Positions 36,163 to 44,939 are shown, counted from the first letter of the stretch. The stretch: 64,000 nt of DNA from an uncultured Flavobacteriales bacterium (GCA_903935095.1 CAIZQH010000002.1:45062-109061), one strand, 5' to 3'. Translations and numbers: made by a program. Notes: generated from the sequence alone by a model not told the origin.

Positions 36163-37485
36163 TTACTTATAGTATACCTGGTATCCCCAAGGACCCAAAG
36201 CAACTTTTGAGGTATTTTTCAGTACTACTTCCTTGCCGGTAAATAGTTCGCTGTATGTTCCTGAAATTTTAGTAGAAGAGAATGCCAATTCTGCTGCCTT
36301 ATTGGATAAATTCAAAACAGTAATCACTTGATGACCCATAGACTCTCTGATATAAACTACTTGTTCTTTTGGATTTGAACTATCAATAAACTGCGCGCGA
36401 TTTGCTCCATCTTTTACCCAAAGCGCCGGATTTGTTTGATGTAATTTCAATAATTTAGAATAAAAAGGAACTAAATCCATTTTAGACCAATCGATCGTAT
36501 CTTTTTCAAAAAACTTTAAGCGTCGGTCCAATGAAGTTTCCTGTCCATTGTATACTAATGGCATTCCATCGATTGTTGAAGCTAAAACTGCCATGGCAAA
36601 ACGTGCATCTCCCATACGTTCCATTTCCGTTCCATTCCAAGAATTTTCATCGTGATTTGAGGTAAAATTCATTCGGAATGCATCCGCTGGATATTTACTC
36701 GTCTCCATAAATTCCTTAATAGCCGTAGCATCCTTTTTTCCTTTGGCTACTTCATTCATAATGTGATGAAATTCCCATCCATAAGTCATTTCAAATGCTT
36801 TGTGCATTGGAATTTCTTCCGCCTCTGCCAACATAAAAATTGGTTTAATGCTTTGCAGTTGTTTTCTTGCATCCGTCCAAAAATCAAGAGGTACCCATCC
36901 AGCTACATCGCAACGGAATCCATCAATATCTGTTTCTGTCAACCAAAATTTCATGGAACGTATCATCTCAGCTCGCATTTCTTGATTATCGTAATTAAGA
37001 TCCGCTACATCCCACCAATCTGTTCCAATGGTAGGTTGAACGTTACCCGTAGAATCTAAGGTATACCAATCGAGGTGATCCTCCTGAATCCAAACATTAT
37101 CTGGTGAAGAGTGATTTGCCACCCAGTCAATGATTACATGCATCCCCATCGCATGAGCTCTCCTTACTAAATTTTTAAAGTCATTCATTGTACCAAATTC
37201 AGGATTTACGGCCTTATAATCTTTTACCGCGTAATAACTCCCCAATGAACCTTTTCTATTTTTCATTCCAATTGGTTGTATGGGCATCAGCCAAATAATA
37301 TCCACACCCATTGCCTTTAAACGAGGAAGTTGATAAATCACTTGAGTGAATGTCCCCTCCTTCGAAAATTGACGCACATTTACTTCATAAATAGTGGCTT
37401 TACTTGCCCATTCCGGCGTGTTTTTTTGTGAAAATGTAGAAAAACTAAAAAAAGCTAAGGTTGCGAAAAAAAGTAATTTTAACAT
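36163..37485 (-). CDS. Periplasmic alpha-amylase-type GH13 enzyme
   Basis: The 440-residue protein has a signal peptide (MLKLLFFATLAFFSFSTFS) but no T9SS sorting domain, so it probably stays in the periplasm. Catalytic residues are visible: Asp in GFRCDVAGW (nucleophile), Glu in MLAEAEE (acid/base) and Asp in FTSNHDENSW. It likely trims maltodextrins to maltose for the MFS importer. It overlaps the kinase gene by 7 bases. Confidence 0.9.
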   Translation of the reverse strand: MLKLLFFATLAFFSFSTFSQKNTPEWASKATIYEVNVRQFSKEGTFTQVIYQLPRLKAMGVDIIWLMPIQPIGMKNRKGSLGSYYAVKDYKAVNPEFGTMNDFKNLVRRAHAMGMHVIIDWVANHSSPDNVWIQEDHLDWYTLDSTGNVQPTIGTDWWDVADLNYDNQEMRAEMIRSMKFWLTETDIDGFRCDVAGWVPLDFWTDARKQLQSIKPIFMLAEAEEIPMHKAFEMTYGWEFHHIMNEVAKGKKDATAIKEFMETSKYPADAFRMNFTSNHDENSWNGTEMERMGDARFAMAVLASTIDGMPLVYNGQETSLDRRLKFFEKDTIDWSKMDLVPFYSKLLKLHQTNPALWVKDGANRAQFIDSSNPKEQVVYIRESMGHQVITVLNLSNKAAELAFSSTKISGTYSELFTGKEVVLKNTSKVALGPWGYQVYYK

Positions 37486-38351
37486 GATTTTACAAGTTGT
37501 TTAGTTAGGATATAATTTAAGTGATAGTTTACAAGACCAGTAACTGGTTTTTGAATAATCGATGTCACTGTTATATTCAATTCACCTGCCGCTTTATTTA
37601 ATTCCATTTCAAATATTTTTGAAAGAGACCCAACAAAGTGAACTTCTGTATTTTGGTAATTATCGTAGCAGCAGACATGTACTTCCATAAATTTTTTAAA
37701 TCCCTGGTACATCATTTCACTAAAAAACGGTTCCGACTTATGTTTTGCTATAAATGGCATAAAGGATGCAATGTAAACATTGGCATTTGGTTCACGGTAT
37801 ACATGATTCACTATTTGATTTTTATCTAAATGATATGTTTCGATAAAATCAGCCTCAACATGAGGTGGGAGTTTGTGATATAAAAAATTACTCAGTAATT
37901 GTTTGCCAAAATAGCTACCACTCCCCTCATCACCGAGGATATATCCCAAAGCAGGGACAACTTCCGTCAATTCTTCCCCATCAAACAAGCAGGAATTTGA
38001 ACCAGTACCAATTATGCAAGAAATTCCAGGATTGCCGGTGTAAGTTGCATAAGCGCATGCGAGTAAATCGTGATCAACCAATACCTTTGCATTTTTAAAA
38101 ATTCGATTTAAACCAATTTGAACGATTTTGTTCATTTCTGCACTAGAGCATCCGGCCCCATAGAAATAAATCCCACAAACATCGTCAGCAACCGCGAGCA
38201 TGTCTACATGCTTCTTTAATTCGTTTTCAATCAAATCCGATGAATGAAAATATGGATTGAAGCCCATTGTCGAATAAAAACTTTGGTTATTTTTGCTATC
38301 AACTAAAACCCAATCGCTTTTGGTTGAACCACTTTCTACAATAAAATACAT
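37479..38351 (-). CDS. BadF/BadG/BcrA/BcrD-type sugar kinase
   Basis: The 290-residue protein has the ASKHA ATPase pattern: ESGSTKSDWVLVD (phosphate 1, residues 5-17), GISCIIGTGSNSCL (phosphate 2) and GYILGDEGSGSYFGK. Bacteroidota homologues are usually labelled N-acetylglucosamine kinase. As the first gene of the maltodextrin operon it may instead phosphorylate the free glucose released by maltose phosphorylase; this is inference. It starts 42 bases after the predicted transcription start. Confidence 0.8.
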   Translation of the reverse strand: MYFIVESGSTKSDWVLVDSKNNQSFYSTMGFNPYFHSSDLIENELKKHVDMLAVADDVCGIYFYGAGCSSAEMNKIVQIGLNRIFKNAKVLVDHDLLACAYATYTGNPGISCIIGTGSNSCLFDGEELTEVVPALGYILGDEGSGSYFGKQLLSNFLYHKLPPHVEADFIETYHLDKNQIVNHVYREPNANVYIASFMPFIAKHKSEPFFSEMMYQGFKKFMEVHVCCYDNYQNTEVHFVGSLSKIFEMELNKAAGELNITVTSIIQKPVTGLVNYHLNYILTKQLVKSC

Positions 38352-38378
38352 ACTTCTTAAATGAAAAATTGAGTCTTT

Positions 38379-38393
38379 GTGTCATTTTTACAC
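38379..38393. promoter_or_regulatory. Candidate operator between maltodextrin operon and its regulator
   Basis: GTGT and ACAC arms (38379-38382 and 38390-38393) face each other around a 7-base AT-rich centre. The palindrome begins at the predicted start of the minus-strand transcript and lies between the two divergent genes, where a repressor site would be expected. The arms are only 4 bases, so chance is a real alternative. Confidence 0.35.
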
Positions 38394-38397
38394 TATT

Positions 38398-38405
38398 CAA
38401 ATATA
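38398..38405 (-). promoter_or_regulatory. Candidate -7 element of the maltodextrin operon
   Basis: The minus strand reads TATATTTG, a full match to TAnnTTTG. It predicts a start near 38393 and a leader of about 42 bases before the kinase ATG at 38351. Confidence 0.5.
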
Positions 38406-38422
38406 TACATAATCCTTCATTC

Positions 38423-39178
38423 GTGCATAATATCCCCAAAAAAATAGCATCTGAATTAAATCCAAATGTCTCCGTAGACTGTGTAATCTTTGGATTTGAC
38501 ATGGAACAATTAACCGTACTAGTTATCGATAGAGGAGAGATTTCAGCAGTAAATGGACCCAGGCTTGCATTACCGGGGAACTTAATTTACGACAATGAAA
38601 ATTTAGACCAAGCCGCTAGTCGTGTTTTAGATGAATTGACCGGTTTAAAAGATATTTATTTGGAACAGGTCGGTGCTTTTGGCGATCCTTTTAGAATTCA
38701 TAAGGAATCAGACCGTGAATGGTTAAAGTCAATCCGTGCTCAACCAGATGCACGCGTCATCACAGTAGCTTATTTCTCATTGGTTAAAATTTCAGATTAC
38801 TTACCACACGCCTCTTCCTTTGCGAAAAATGCAGGGTGGGCGCCTGTGAATGAAATCAGTGAATTAGCATTCGATCACTTTGAAATACTTCAAGCAGCTA
38901 AGGACAAGTTGAAACAGAAAATCAAAATTCAACCCATTGGCTTCAACCTTTTACCAGAAAAGTTTACCCTGAGTCAATTACACCGCTTATATGAAAGCAT
39001 TTTGGATAAACCACTTGACAAACGCAACTTCCGTCGAAAAATTCAGAAATTAAATATTCTATCAAACCTAAAAGAAAAACAACGCGGTGTCCCTCACAAG
39101 CCTTCTTCGTTGTATCAGTTTAACGAGGAGAAATATCAAGAATTGACCCAAATGGGATTTGATAATTTCGGTTTCTAA
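38423..39178 (+). CDS. NUDIX-domain transcriptional regulator (NrtR/AraR-like)
   Basis: The 251-residue protein has an N-terminal NUDIX domain (VDCVIFGFDMEQLTVLVIDR, LALPGNLIYDNENLDQAASRVLDELTG) and a C-terminal winged-helix part (FTLSQLHRLYESILDKPLDKRNFRRKI). The NUDIX box is degraded: its usual REExxEE core reads RVLDELTG, so catalysis is unlikely and ligand sensing is more plausible, as in NrtR and AraR-type regulators. It is divergent from the maltodextrin operon and is the obvious candidate to regulate it. GTG 38423 is the best start; no ATG lies upstream of the first strand, and a TTG at 38369 would overlap the operator region. Confidence 0.82.
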   Translation: MHNIPKKIASELNPNVSVDCVIFGFDMEQLTVLVIDRGEISAVNGPRLALPGNLIYDNENLDQAASRVLDELTGLKDIYLEQVGAFGDPFRIHKESDREWLKSIRAQPDARVITVAYFSLVKISDYLPHASSFAKNAGWAPVNEISELAFDHFEILQAAKDKLKQKIKIQPIGFNLLPEKFTLSQLHRLYESILDKPLDKRNFRRKIQKLNILSNLKEKQRGVPHKPSSLYQFNEEKYQELTQMGFDNFGF

Positions 39179-39250
39179 CCATAGCTTTTTTTCTTCTTGC
39201 CAATAATTTTGTAAGTTTACTCGTTATGAAGTTCCAGGTTTTTTTTCACG

Positions 39251-39260
39251 CCCTGTAACT
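39251..39260 (+). promoter_or_regulatory. Possible ECF-type -35 element upstream of the sigma gene
   Basis: CCCTGTAACT, followed by a T-run, contains a TGTAAC core like the -35 region that ECF sigma factors often recognise, and sits about 40 bases upstream of the sigma gene start, where autoregulation would place it. I cannot find a convincing -10 partner. The rest of 39179-39300 holds nothing else I can name. Confidence 0.3.
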
Positions 39261-39300
39261 TTTGATAAGTTCAATTTGTTTTAACTGTAATACTGCAATT

Positions 39301-39789
39301 TTGACTAATGCCGAATACAATCATTCTGTTGAGCATTTAAGCGATTCTTTGTATCGCTTCGCTGTTCAATTCCTAAAGGACTCGCAAGAAGCGCAGGATG
39401 TTGTTCAAGATGCATTTGAGAAATTGTGGTTAAATAGAGAAAAAGTAGAGCGAGAAAAAGTGAAGTCATGGCTTTTTACCTGTGCACACAATGGAATGTT
39501 AAACCAAGTGTACCGTAAAAAAAGACAACTAAAACACCTAGATTCATTGAATAAATCTGAATGTCAACAACCAGATCAAGCCTTTGAATCGAAGCAAATT
39601 GTTGACCTGATGGTAAGCTCTCTCCCGCCTTTACAAAAAAGTATTCTCTTGTTGCGCGATTTGGAAGGATATACCTATGAAGAAATTGGTGACATGTTGT
39701 CGATTTCCTCAGCACAGGTTAAAGTGTATCTTTTTAGAGCTCGCATAAAAATTAAAAAACAGTTAAAAGGAATATTTGAACTTGCCTAA
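39301..39789 (+). CDS. ECF-type RNA polymerase sigma factor
   Basis: The 162-residue protein has sigma region 2 (SDSLYRFAVQFLKDSQEAQD, VVQDAFEKLWLNRE) and region 4 (LPPLQKSILLLRDLEGYTYEEI, ISSAQVKVYLFRARIKI). There is no region 1 or 3, as in ECF sigma factors. No ATG is available. TTG 39301 is chosen because homologues begin MTxAEYN and the sequence from here reads xTNAEYNHSVEHL; a TTG at 39262 would add 13 residues of unlikely composition. Its stop overlaps the next gene's start (TAATG), so it is coupled to the anti-sigma/barrel gene. Confidence 0.88.
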   Translation: MTNAEYNHSVEHLSDSLYRFAVQFLKDSQEAQDVVQDAFEKLWLNREKVEREKVKSWLFTCAHNGMLNQVYRKKRQLKHLDSLNKSECQQPDQAFESKQIVDLMVSSLPPLQKSILLLRDLEGYTYEEIGDMLSISSAQVKVYLFRARIKIKKQLKGIFELA

Positions 39790-41456
39790 TGCAACCGACA
39801 CACGAAAACATTGATCGCTGGCTATTTGACTTAACGGAAGGAAATCTTTCCGCTGAGCAAGAACAGCAATTAGAGTCCTTTCTGATGAATCATCCTGATC
39901 TCGATTTAGACTTGGATGCCTGGACATTGGCAAAGATTGATACAGCTCCTATGTTTTTTGATAATAAAACTTCTCTTTACAAAAAACACAACTACAAAAA
40001 CACGTTTGCTTTCGCTAGCCTGCTGCTTTTATTTATTTCAGGACTTGTATTCTTCCGATATGGAACGAAAGAAGGGATTCAATCGAATACTACAAAAGGT
40101 CAAACGGGAAAAAAGAGCATTTTACAAACAACTCACACAAAAACGAAAAAAACTACTGCATGGGTAAATACTAATCAGTTGACATCAATTGCAGAGCGAC
40201 AATCAATTGACATTCCTGTTTCTACTCCTTATGAAACAATCGTGGATTTAGCTGGTCAAAATTCCCCTAATAGAAGTGATCAAAAGCAGTTTTCACAAAG
40301 TGAGTCGTTTTGTGACTTTTCCAAAAGTAATGTGCTGAGTTTTGTGCGTAAGGACGATCCTATTTTAAACGAGCTTAGTATGCTGCCTTTATTAAACTTT
40401 CTTCCATTGAAAAACATGTTAGTGAATGGCTATAGAACTGATTTTAAAAACGAGAAATTAAGTTTTGCTAAAGAACATGTGGTAGCAGAGGTTAGTTTAG
40501 GAAACATTGATTTATTCCGGAAAATTGATCACTTATTATCAAAAGACATTGGCTTGAGCAATAATCAAAGCTATGATTATGCGATTACTGGACAAAGCAA
40601 CCTTGATTTAAACTTTAGCTCGGTAGGAACAACTTCCCAAACACGCTTTCAAGCAATTAGTTCGATGCGATCCTTCGAAAATCCGTCACAAGTAAAGTTA
40701 ACAAATCAACTTTCTCTTGATGGCTACTCACGAGGCATGCGTGCTGGATTTGGCATTCAAGCAAACTATGATGTTTTCAGTGAAGGATTAATACAAAACA
40801 GTCAAGTTGCCTTGATTTTTTCTCCAAAAATTGCCTTATCTCGAAAAATCTCTATCGAACCGGCATTGCGATTTAAAATGGGTACCCAAACCCTCGACCA
40901 GAATAAGGTAAAAAACCTAAGTAGTATTGAAATGAATAATGGTCAAGTAAATCAATTTCAGTATGATTCTACCTTGGCAATTGGTCATACGCTATGGAGC
41001 CGTGATTTAGATGCAGGAATTACTATTCACACCCCACTCTTCTTCATGAGTGCACAAATAAACAACATATTCAGACACAATGAAAACATCTTCACCAATG
41101 ATGGAGCAACTTTGCGTGCTTCAAACCTTTGGAACCTCATTGCTGGCACCCAGTACACCTCTAGAAATGAAAAATTGATTTTTGCGCCATACGCTCTTTA
41201 CCAACATTCTAATTACCAACAACAACTATTCGGAGGATTTACCTTTAAGGCTGGAAAAGCTCAATTTGGACTATCCTACGGAAACTTAACAACAGGAAAT
41301 CTATCCTTTGGTTATGTCGGTGAAAAATTCACCTTAATCGGACAATCCGGATTTGGAACCTTACTCAGTACACAACAACGAACATTTACTCATCAAATAA
41401 CCCTACGTATTCATTCTTCTGTGAGCAAAAAAGCGCGCAGGTACATTAGCCTATAA
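39789..41456 (+). CDS. Anti-sigma-like protein fused to PorP/SprF-like barrel
   Basis: The 555-residue protein has no cleavable signal peptide. Residues 1-70 are cytoplasmic in type and look like a Bacteroidota anti-sigma N-terminus (NIDRWLFDLTEGNLSAEQE, a helix pair). One membrane helix spans about 73-90 (FAFASLLLLFISGLVFF). Residues 91-300 form a polar Ser/Thr/Asn/Lys-rich linker. Residues about 305-555 are alternating beta-strand sequence (RAGFGIQANYDVF, SPKIALSRKISIEPALRFKM, FFMSAQINNIF, LFGGFTFKAGKAQFGLSYGN) like the PorP/SprF family. The start overlaps the sigma gene and a PorP/SprF gene follows after 5 bases. The topology, inner-membrane helix plus outer-membrane barrel, is inferred. 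Confidence 0.75.
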   Translation: MQPTHENIDRWLFDLTEGNLSAEQEQQLESFLMNHPDLDLDLDAWTLAKIDTAPMFFDNKTSLYKKHNYKNTFAFASLLLLFISGLVFFRYGTKEGIQSNTTKGQTGKKSILQTTHTKTKKTTAWVNTNQLTSIAERQSIDIPVSTPYETIVDLAGQNSPNRSDQKQFSQSESFCDFSKSNVLSFVRKDDPILNELSMLPLLNFLPLKNMLVNGYRTDFKNEKLSFAKEHVVAEVSLGNIDLFRKIDHLLSKDIGLSNNQSYDYAITGQSNLDLNFSSVGTTSQTRFQAISSMRSFENPSQVKLTNQLSLDGYSRGMRAGFGIQANYDVFSEGLIQNSQVALIFSPKIALSRKISIEPALRFKMGTQTLDQNKVKNLSSIEMNNGQVNQFQYDSTLAIGHTLWSRDLDAGITIHTPLFFMSAQINNIFRHNENIFTNDGATLRASNLWNLIAGTQYTSRNEKLIFAPYALYQHSNYQQQLFGGFTFKAGKAQFGLSYGNLTTGNLSFGYVGEKFTLIGQSGFGTLLSTQQRTFTHQITLRIHSSVSKKARRYISL

Positions 41457-41461
41457 CTACT

Positions 41462-42424
41462 ATGAACGTGAAGAACCTCATGCTACTCGGTCTTTTTTAC
41501 ACAAGCTTTCAATCGCTTGCTCAAGATCCAACTTTTACTCAGTTCTATTCGAACCCGGTTTATTTAAATCCTGCCCTCGCTGGATCAAGCGGATGTCCAA
41601 GAATTGCGTTAAATTATCGTAATCAATGGCCTCAATTAACAGGAAATTACATTACCTATGCTGCAGCCTATGATACCTATGCAAAGAATTTATCAGGAGG
41701 CATTGGCATTATGGCCATGCATGACCAACAAGGTCAAGGTACAATTCAGACGTCTATGATTGCTGGTACTTATTCGTATTATTTAAAAGTCAACCGCAAA
41801 TTCCGCATCATGTTTGGTGGACAAGCCGCATATTTTCAAAAAAGTTTGGATTGGAGTAAATTGACTTTTGGAGACATGATTGATCCGCGTAGAGGATTCA
41901 TTTATCAGACAGGTGATGTACCAAGAGGAAATGGCTCGCATGGTTTCTTTGATGTATCAGCAGGCATGGTTGGATTCACGAAAAACTTCTATTTTGGTGC
42001 GGCCGCTCACCATCTGAATCGTCCTGATGAATCGATGATTTTAGGGGATTCTAAACTACCGATTCGGGTTACTGGACATATGGGCGCAACCATTAAATTA
42101 GGTCAACGCGGACGCTATTCAAGCAACACCATGTTGATGCCTAATATCATCTATCAATACCAAAATGGATTCCAACAATTCAACATTGGTGCTTACCTGA
42201 AATATGAAGCATTTACGATTGGAGCTTGGTACCGTAATCGCGATGCATTTATCGTGAGTTTAGGAATCACAACCGAAAAATTCAGAATTGGATATAGCTA
42301 CGACTTAACAGTTTCTCAATTAGGTGGAGTTACGGGTGGATCTCATGAAATCTCCATGGGAATCAACTTGAAATGCAAGAAACAAATGAAGGACTTCCGT
42401 CGAATTTCTTGTCCTTCCTTCTAA
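41462..42424 (+). CDS. PorP/SprF family T9SS-associated outer-membrane protein
   Basis: The 320-residue protein has a signal peptide (MNVKNLMLLGLFYTSFQSLAQ) followed by the family hallmark DPTFTQFYSNPVYLNPALAG and a beta-barrel (YYLKVNRKFRIMFGGQAAYFQKSL, FYFGAAAHHLNRPDES). PorP/SprF proteins sit in the outer membrane and take part in T9SS secretion or in anchoring specific cargo such as the adhesin SprB. It lies 5 bases after the anti-sigma/barrel gene, so the three genes form one operon. Confidence 0.9.
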   Translation: MNVKNLMLLGLFYTSFQSLAQDPTFTQFYSNPVYLNPALAGSSGCPRIALNYRNQWPQLTGNYITYAAAYDTYAKNLSGGIGIMAMHDQQGQGTIQTSMIAGTYSYYLKVNRKFRIMFGGQAAYFQKSLDWSKLTFGDMIDPRRGFIYQTGDVPRGNGSHGFFDVSAGMVGFTKNFYFGAAAHHLNRPDESMILGDSKLPIRVTGHMGATIKLGQRGRYSSNTMLMPNIIYQYQNGFQQFNIGAYLKYEAFTIGAWYRNRDAFIVSLGITTEKFRIGYSYDLTVSQLGGVTGGSHEISMGINLKCKKQMKDFRRISCPSF

Positions 42425-42432
42425 AAGATACT

Positions 42433-44154
42433 TTAGAATTTCTGATAAATCGGCAAGCGCATAAAGGTTTGCTCAAAATATGGACTACGGCTGTAGATGA
42501 AATACAGTTGATCCCATTCGGAATTTCTAAATTTTTCATCTGTCGCTTTTCGAAGCTGATACTCTTCATTTAATTGTGCATCATTCGCTAAGATTTCTGC
42601 TATCTGATCCTTAAACACATAGTTGGAGAAATATTCTTTTTGCTGTAAATACGAATCAAAGAAATTCCATGTTAAATAGGAGTCCTCTGCAATAGGTTGT
42701 AAGGAGGCATGTATAAACAATGCTGCATCTTGCTTACTTGGAATAAGAATATCACCCGGCTTCAAGTCAATTTTTTGCTCGCTCTCCCCTACTTCAATCT
42801 GAGCCAATTTAAAATGTCCCTCGTAAGGTTGACTGGGGCTTTTGTAAGATTTCACAGAGAACACATGCAAAGTATCAATAGACTGTGTTATCAATGTTTC
42901 AAAAAACACATGATTCGCTTCTAAGCGATCGATGACTTCTTGTTCTTGTCCACCAACGACATAGTATTCCGGCACAGCAACAGAATTCTTCGGTACGTAT
43001 GTTTTAAACCAAGGTATCATGCGTTCATAAGACAAGGTTCGATCATAGCTCAATTCTTTCAATCCAGTGATTGGATGTAATGGGAAAGAATGCTCGTAGC
43101 CTTTGAATGAAATCGAATCCGCTTTCTCCGTGAGTTGATAATTGAAGGCATATTGGCGTAGATTTCTTGCCCACAATTTTGACGCGCTGCGCTTTGCTTC
43201 GATTTCTAGCGCGTTTTTCATCGTAAACGAAATGATGCCTTCCAAGAATGCCAACGTCGCTTGCACACGCTGAGCAAATGGTTTTAACATATGTGTTTCC
43301 ACCGTAAAACTGATGGAATGAAACAGGGACGCATATCCCATGGCATAACGTGGCAAATCATTAAATGAATGAATTCCTTGCGCAGGAGTCTCCCCTTTCA
43401 ATTCCACGTAGGGAAATAAGTCCCAACCTTTTTCTTTGACATTGGCCGTGAGGTACGGAATGCATTTTCCGTACGTTAATTCATTCATTTGTGGGGACAT
43501 GCGCTCTTTCATCGAAGCGATGTATGTCAACGTGTATTGGTAGTCCGCGCCATTAGACACATGGTTATCGATGAACACATCCGGATCCAAGGAATGAAAG
43601 ATTTTCGCAAACGTGAAGGCATTTTTTGAATCCATTTTAATGAAATCTCGGTTCAAGTCAAAATTACGCGTGCTTCCACGGAAACCATATTCTTCGGGTC
43701 CATTTTGGTTAGCACGACTCGTCGAAGAACGGTTCATCATTCCACCAACATTATACGCCGGAATAAATGCAATCACCGGTAATTTGTCGCCATTTTTCGA
43801 TTCCAACGGTTTTCCTTGCGCAATCCATTGGTCTAACCAAATCAAACAGGCATTGATGCCGTCGGGTTCCCCGGGATGAATCGCATTATTGATGAGAATG
43901 GTTGTTCCAGCAAGCGCTTTCGAAAATGTGCGTGTGGAATCCTTCGCTCCGTTGATGACAAAAAGGTAAATGGGCAATCCGTAATCCGAAGGACCCATGT
44001 TGAACATAGAAAGTTCCTTGTGTGTTTTGTCCAGTTTCTTCAGGTGGTCAATTAATTCAGTATACGTTGGAGACGTGTTTCCTGTCCAGTTGGATTGTGA
44101 AAAAAGGGAATGGGTAGATACAATTAGAACCGAAAAAAAGTAAAATAATTTCAT
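42433..44154 (-). CDS. Exported M14 family zinc carboxypeptidase
   Basis: The 573-residue protein has a signal peptide (MKLFYFFSVLIVSTHSLFSQ) and an M14 domain: zinc ligands His93 and Glu96 in AIHPGEPDG, third ligand His198 in DNHVSNG, substrate Arg in NFDLNRDF (169) and the catalytic Glu in FTVETHML (286). Residues about 330-573 form an extra C-terminal region without a motif that I recognise. No sorting domain is seen, so it is probably periplasmic. Substrate could be peptides or peptidoglycan stems. It converges on the PorP gene. Confidence 0.88.
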   Translation of the reverse strand: MKLFYFFSVLIVSTHSLFSQSNWTGNTSPTYTELIDHLKKLDKTHKELSMFNMGPSDYGLPIYLFVINGAKDSTRTFSKALAGTTILINNAIHPGEPDGINACLIWLDQWIAQGKPLESKNGDKLPVIAFIPAYNVGGMMNRSSTSRANQNGPEEYGFRGSTRNFDLNRDFIKMDSKNAFTFAKIFHSLDPDVFIDNHVSNGADYQYTLTYIASMKERMSPQMNELTYGKCIPYLTANVKEKGWDLFPYVELKGETPAQGIHSFNDLPRYAMGYASLFHSISFTVETHMLKPFAQRVQATLAFLEGIISFTMKNALEIEAKRSASKLWARNLRQYAFNYQLTEKADSISFKGYEHSFPLHPITGLKELSYDRTLSYERMIPWFKTYVPKNSVAVPEYYVVGGQEQEVIDRLEANHVFFETLITQSIDTLHVFSVKSYKSPSQPYEGHFKLAQIEVGESEQKIDLKPGDILIPSKQDAALFIHASLQPIAEDSYLTWNFFDSYLQQKEYFSNYVFKDQIAEILANDAQLNEEYQLRKATDEKFRNSEWDQLYFIYSRSPYFEQTFMRLPIYQKF

Positions 44155-44169
44155 TAAAGCCTTGTTTAG

Positions 44170-44847
44170 TTATTCATCTAACAAATCGGGTCTACGTTCT
44201 TTGGTACGCTGGTACGCTTGTTCCTCCCGCCAACGATCGATTTGCTTTTGATTGCCCGAAAGCAAAACATCCGGCACTTTCCACCCCTTAAATTCTGGTG
44301 GACGCGTGTACACCGGTGGAGAGAGCAAATCATCTTGAAAACTATCCGTTAAAGCAGAAGTTTCATCGTTTAATACACCTGGAATCAGTCGAACTAAAGC
44401 ATCTACAACAACAGCAGCTGCTAATTCTCCCCCCGAAAGCACATAGGAACCGATGGAAATTTCTTTCGTAATGTAATGTTGACGTATGCGATCGTCCACG
44501 CCTTTGTAATGTCCACAAAGAATCATAATGTTTTCACACAGAGACATTTGATTGCAATCGTTTTGATCCAAGACTTTTCCATCCGGCGTCATGTAGATAA
44601 TGTCATCGTAGCTACGTTCGGAGGTCAATTTCTCAATCAAGGCAGCAATTGGTTCGATGCTCATCACCATTCCTGCTCCTCCTCCGTATTGGTAATCGTC
44701 TACATTTTTGTGTTTATCCGTGGAGTAATCCCGAATGTTGTGGACGTGAATTTCCACGTGTCCTTTATCCTGTGCTCTCTTCATAATGGAAGCCGCGAAT
44801 GGACTTTCCAATAATTGAGGCAAAACAGTAAGTATATCGATGCGCAT
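44170..44847 (-). CDS. trmD: tRNA (guanine37-N1)-methyltransferase TrmD
   Basis: The 225-residue protein matches Trm[22 protein letters not shown] at the start, the trefoil-knot SAM site ([36 protein letters not shown]) and [16 protein letters not shown]. TrmD methylates G37 of several tRNAs to prevent frameshifts. ATG 44847 is chosen because the family begins there; the frame is open 59 codons further but runs through the promoter and into the divergent aminotransferase start. It is separated here from rpsP-rimM. Confidence 0.96.
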   Translation of the reverse strand: MRIDILTVLPQLLESPFAASIMKRAQDKGHVEIHVHNIRDYSTDKHKNVDDYQYGGGAGMVMSIEPIAALIEKLTSERSYDDIIYMTPDGKVLDQNDCNQMSLCENIMILCGHYKGVDDRIRQHYITKEISIGSYVLSGGELAAAVVVDALVRLIPGVLNDETSALTDSFQDDLLSPPVYTRPPEFKGWKVPDVLLSGNQKQIDRWREEQAYQRTKERRPDLLDE

Positions 44848-44851
44848 AGAA

Positions 44852-44859
44852 CAAAGATA
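44852..44859 (-). promoter_or_regulatory. Candidate -7 element of trmD, abutting the start codon
   Basis: The minus strand reads TATCTTTG, then TTCT, then the trmD ATG. If transcription starts about 5 bases after the element, the mRNA begins at or next to the A of the ATG, so it would be leaderless. Confidence 0.5.
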
Positions 44860-44939
44860 GGGCTTTCCGTTAAAAGTGAAATTCTTGAAAATTCCATTAA
44901 TAAAAACCGCTTCGAAAAAGGCTAATTTGCGAAAATAAC

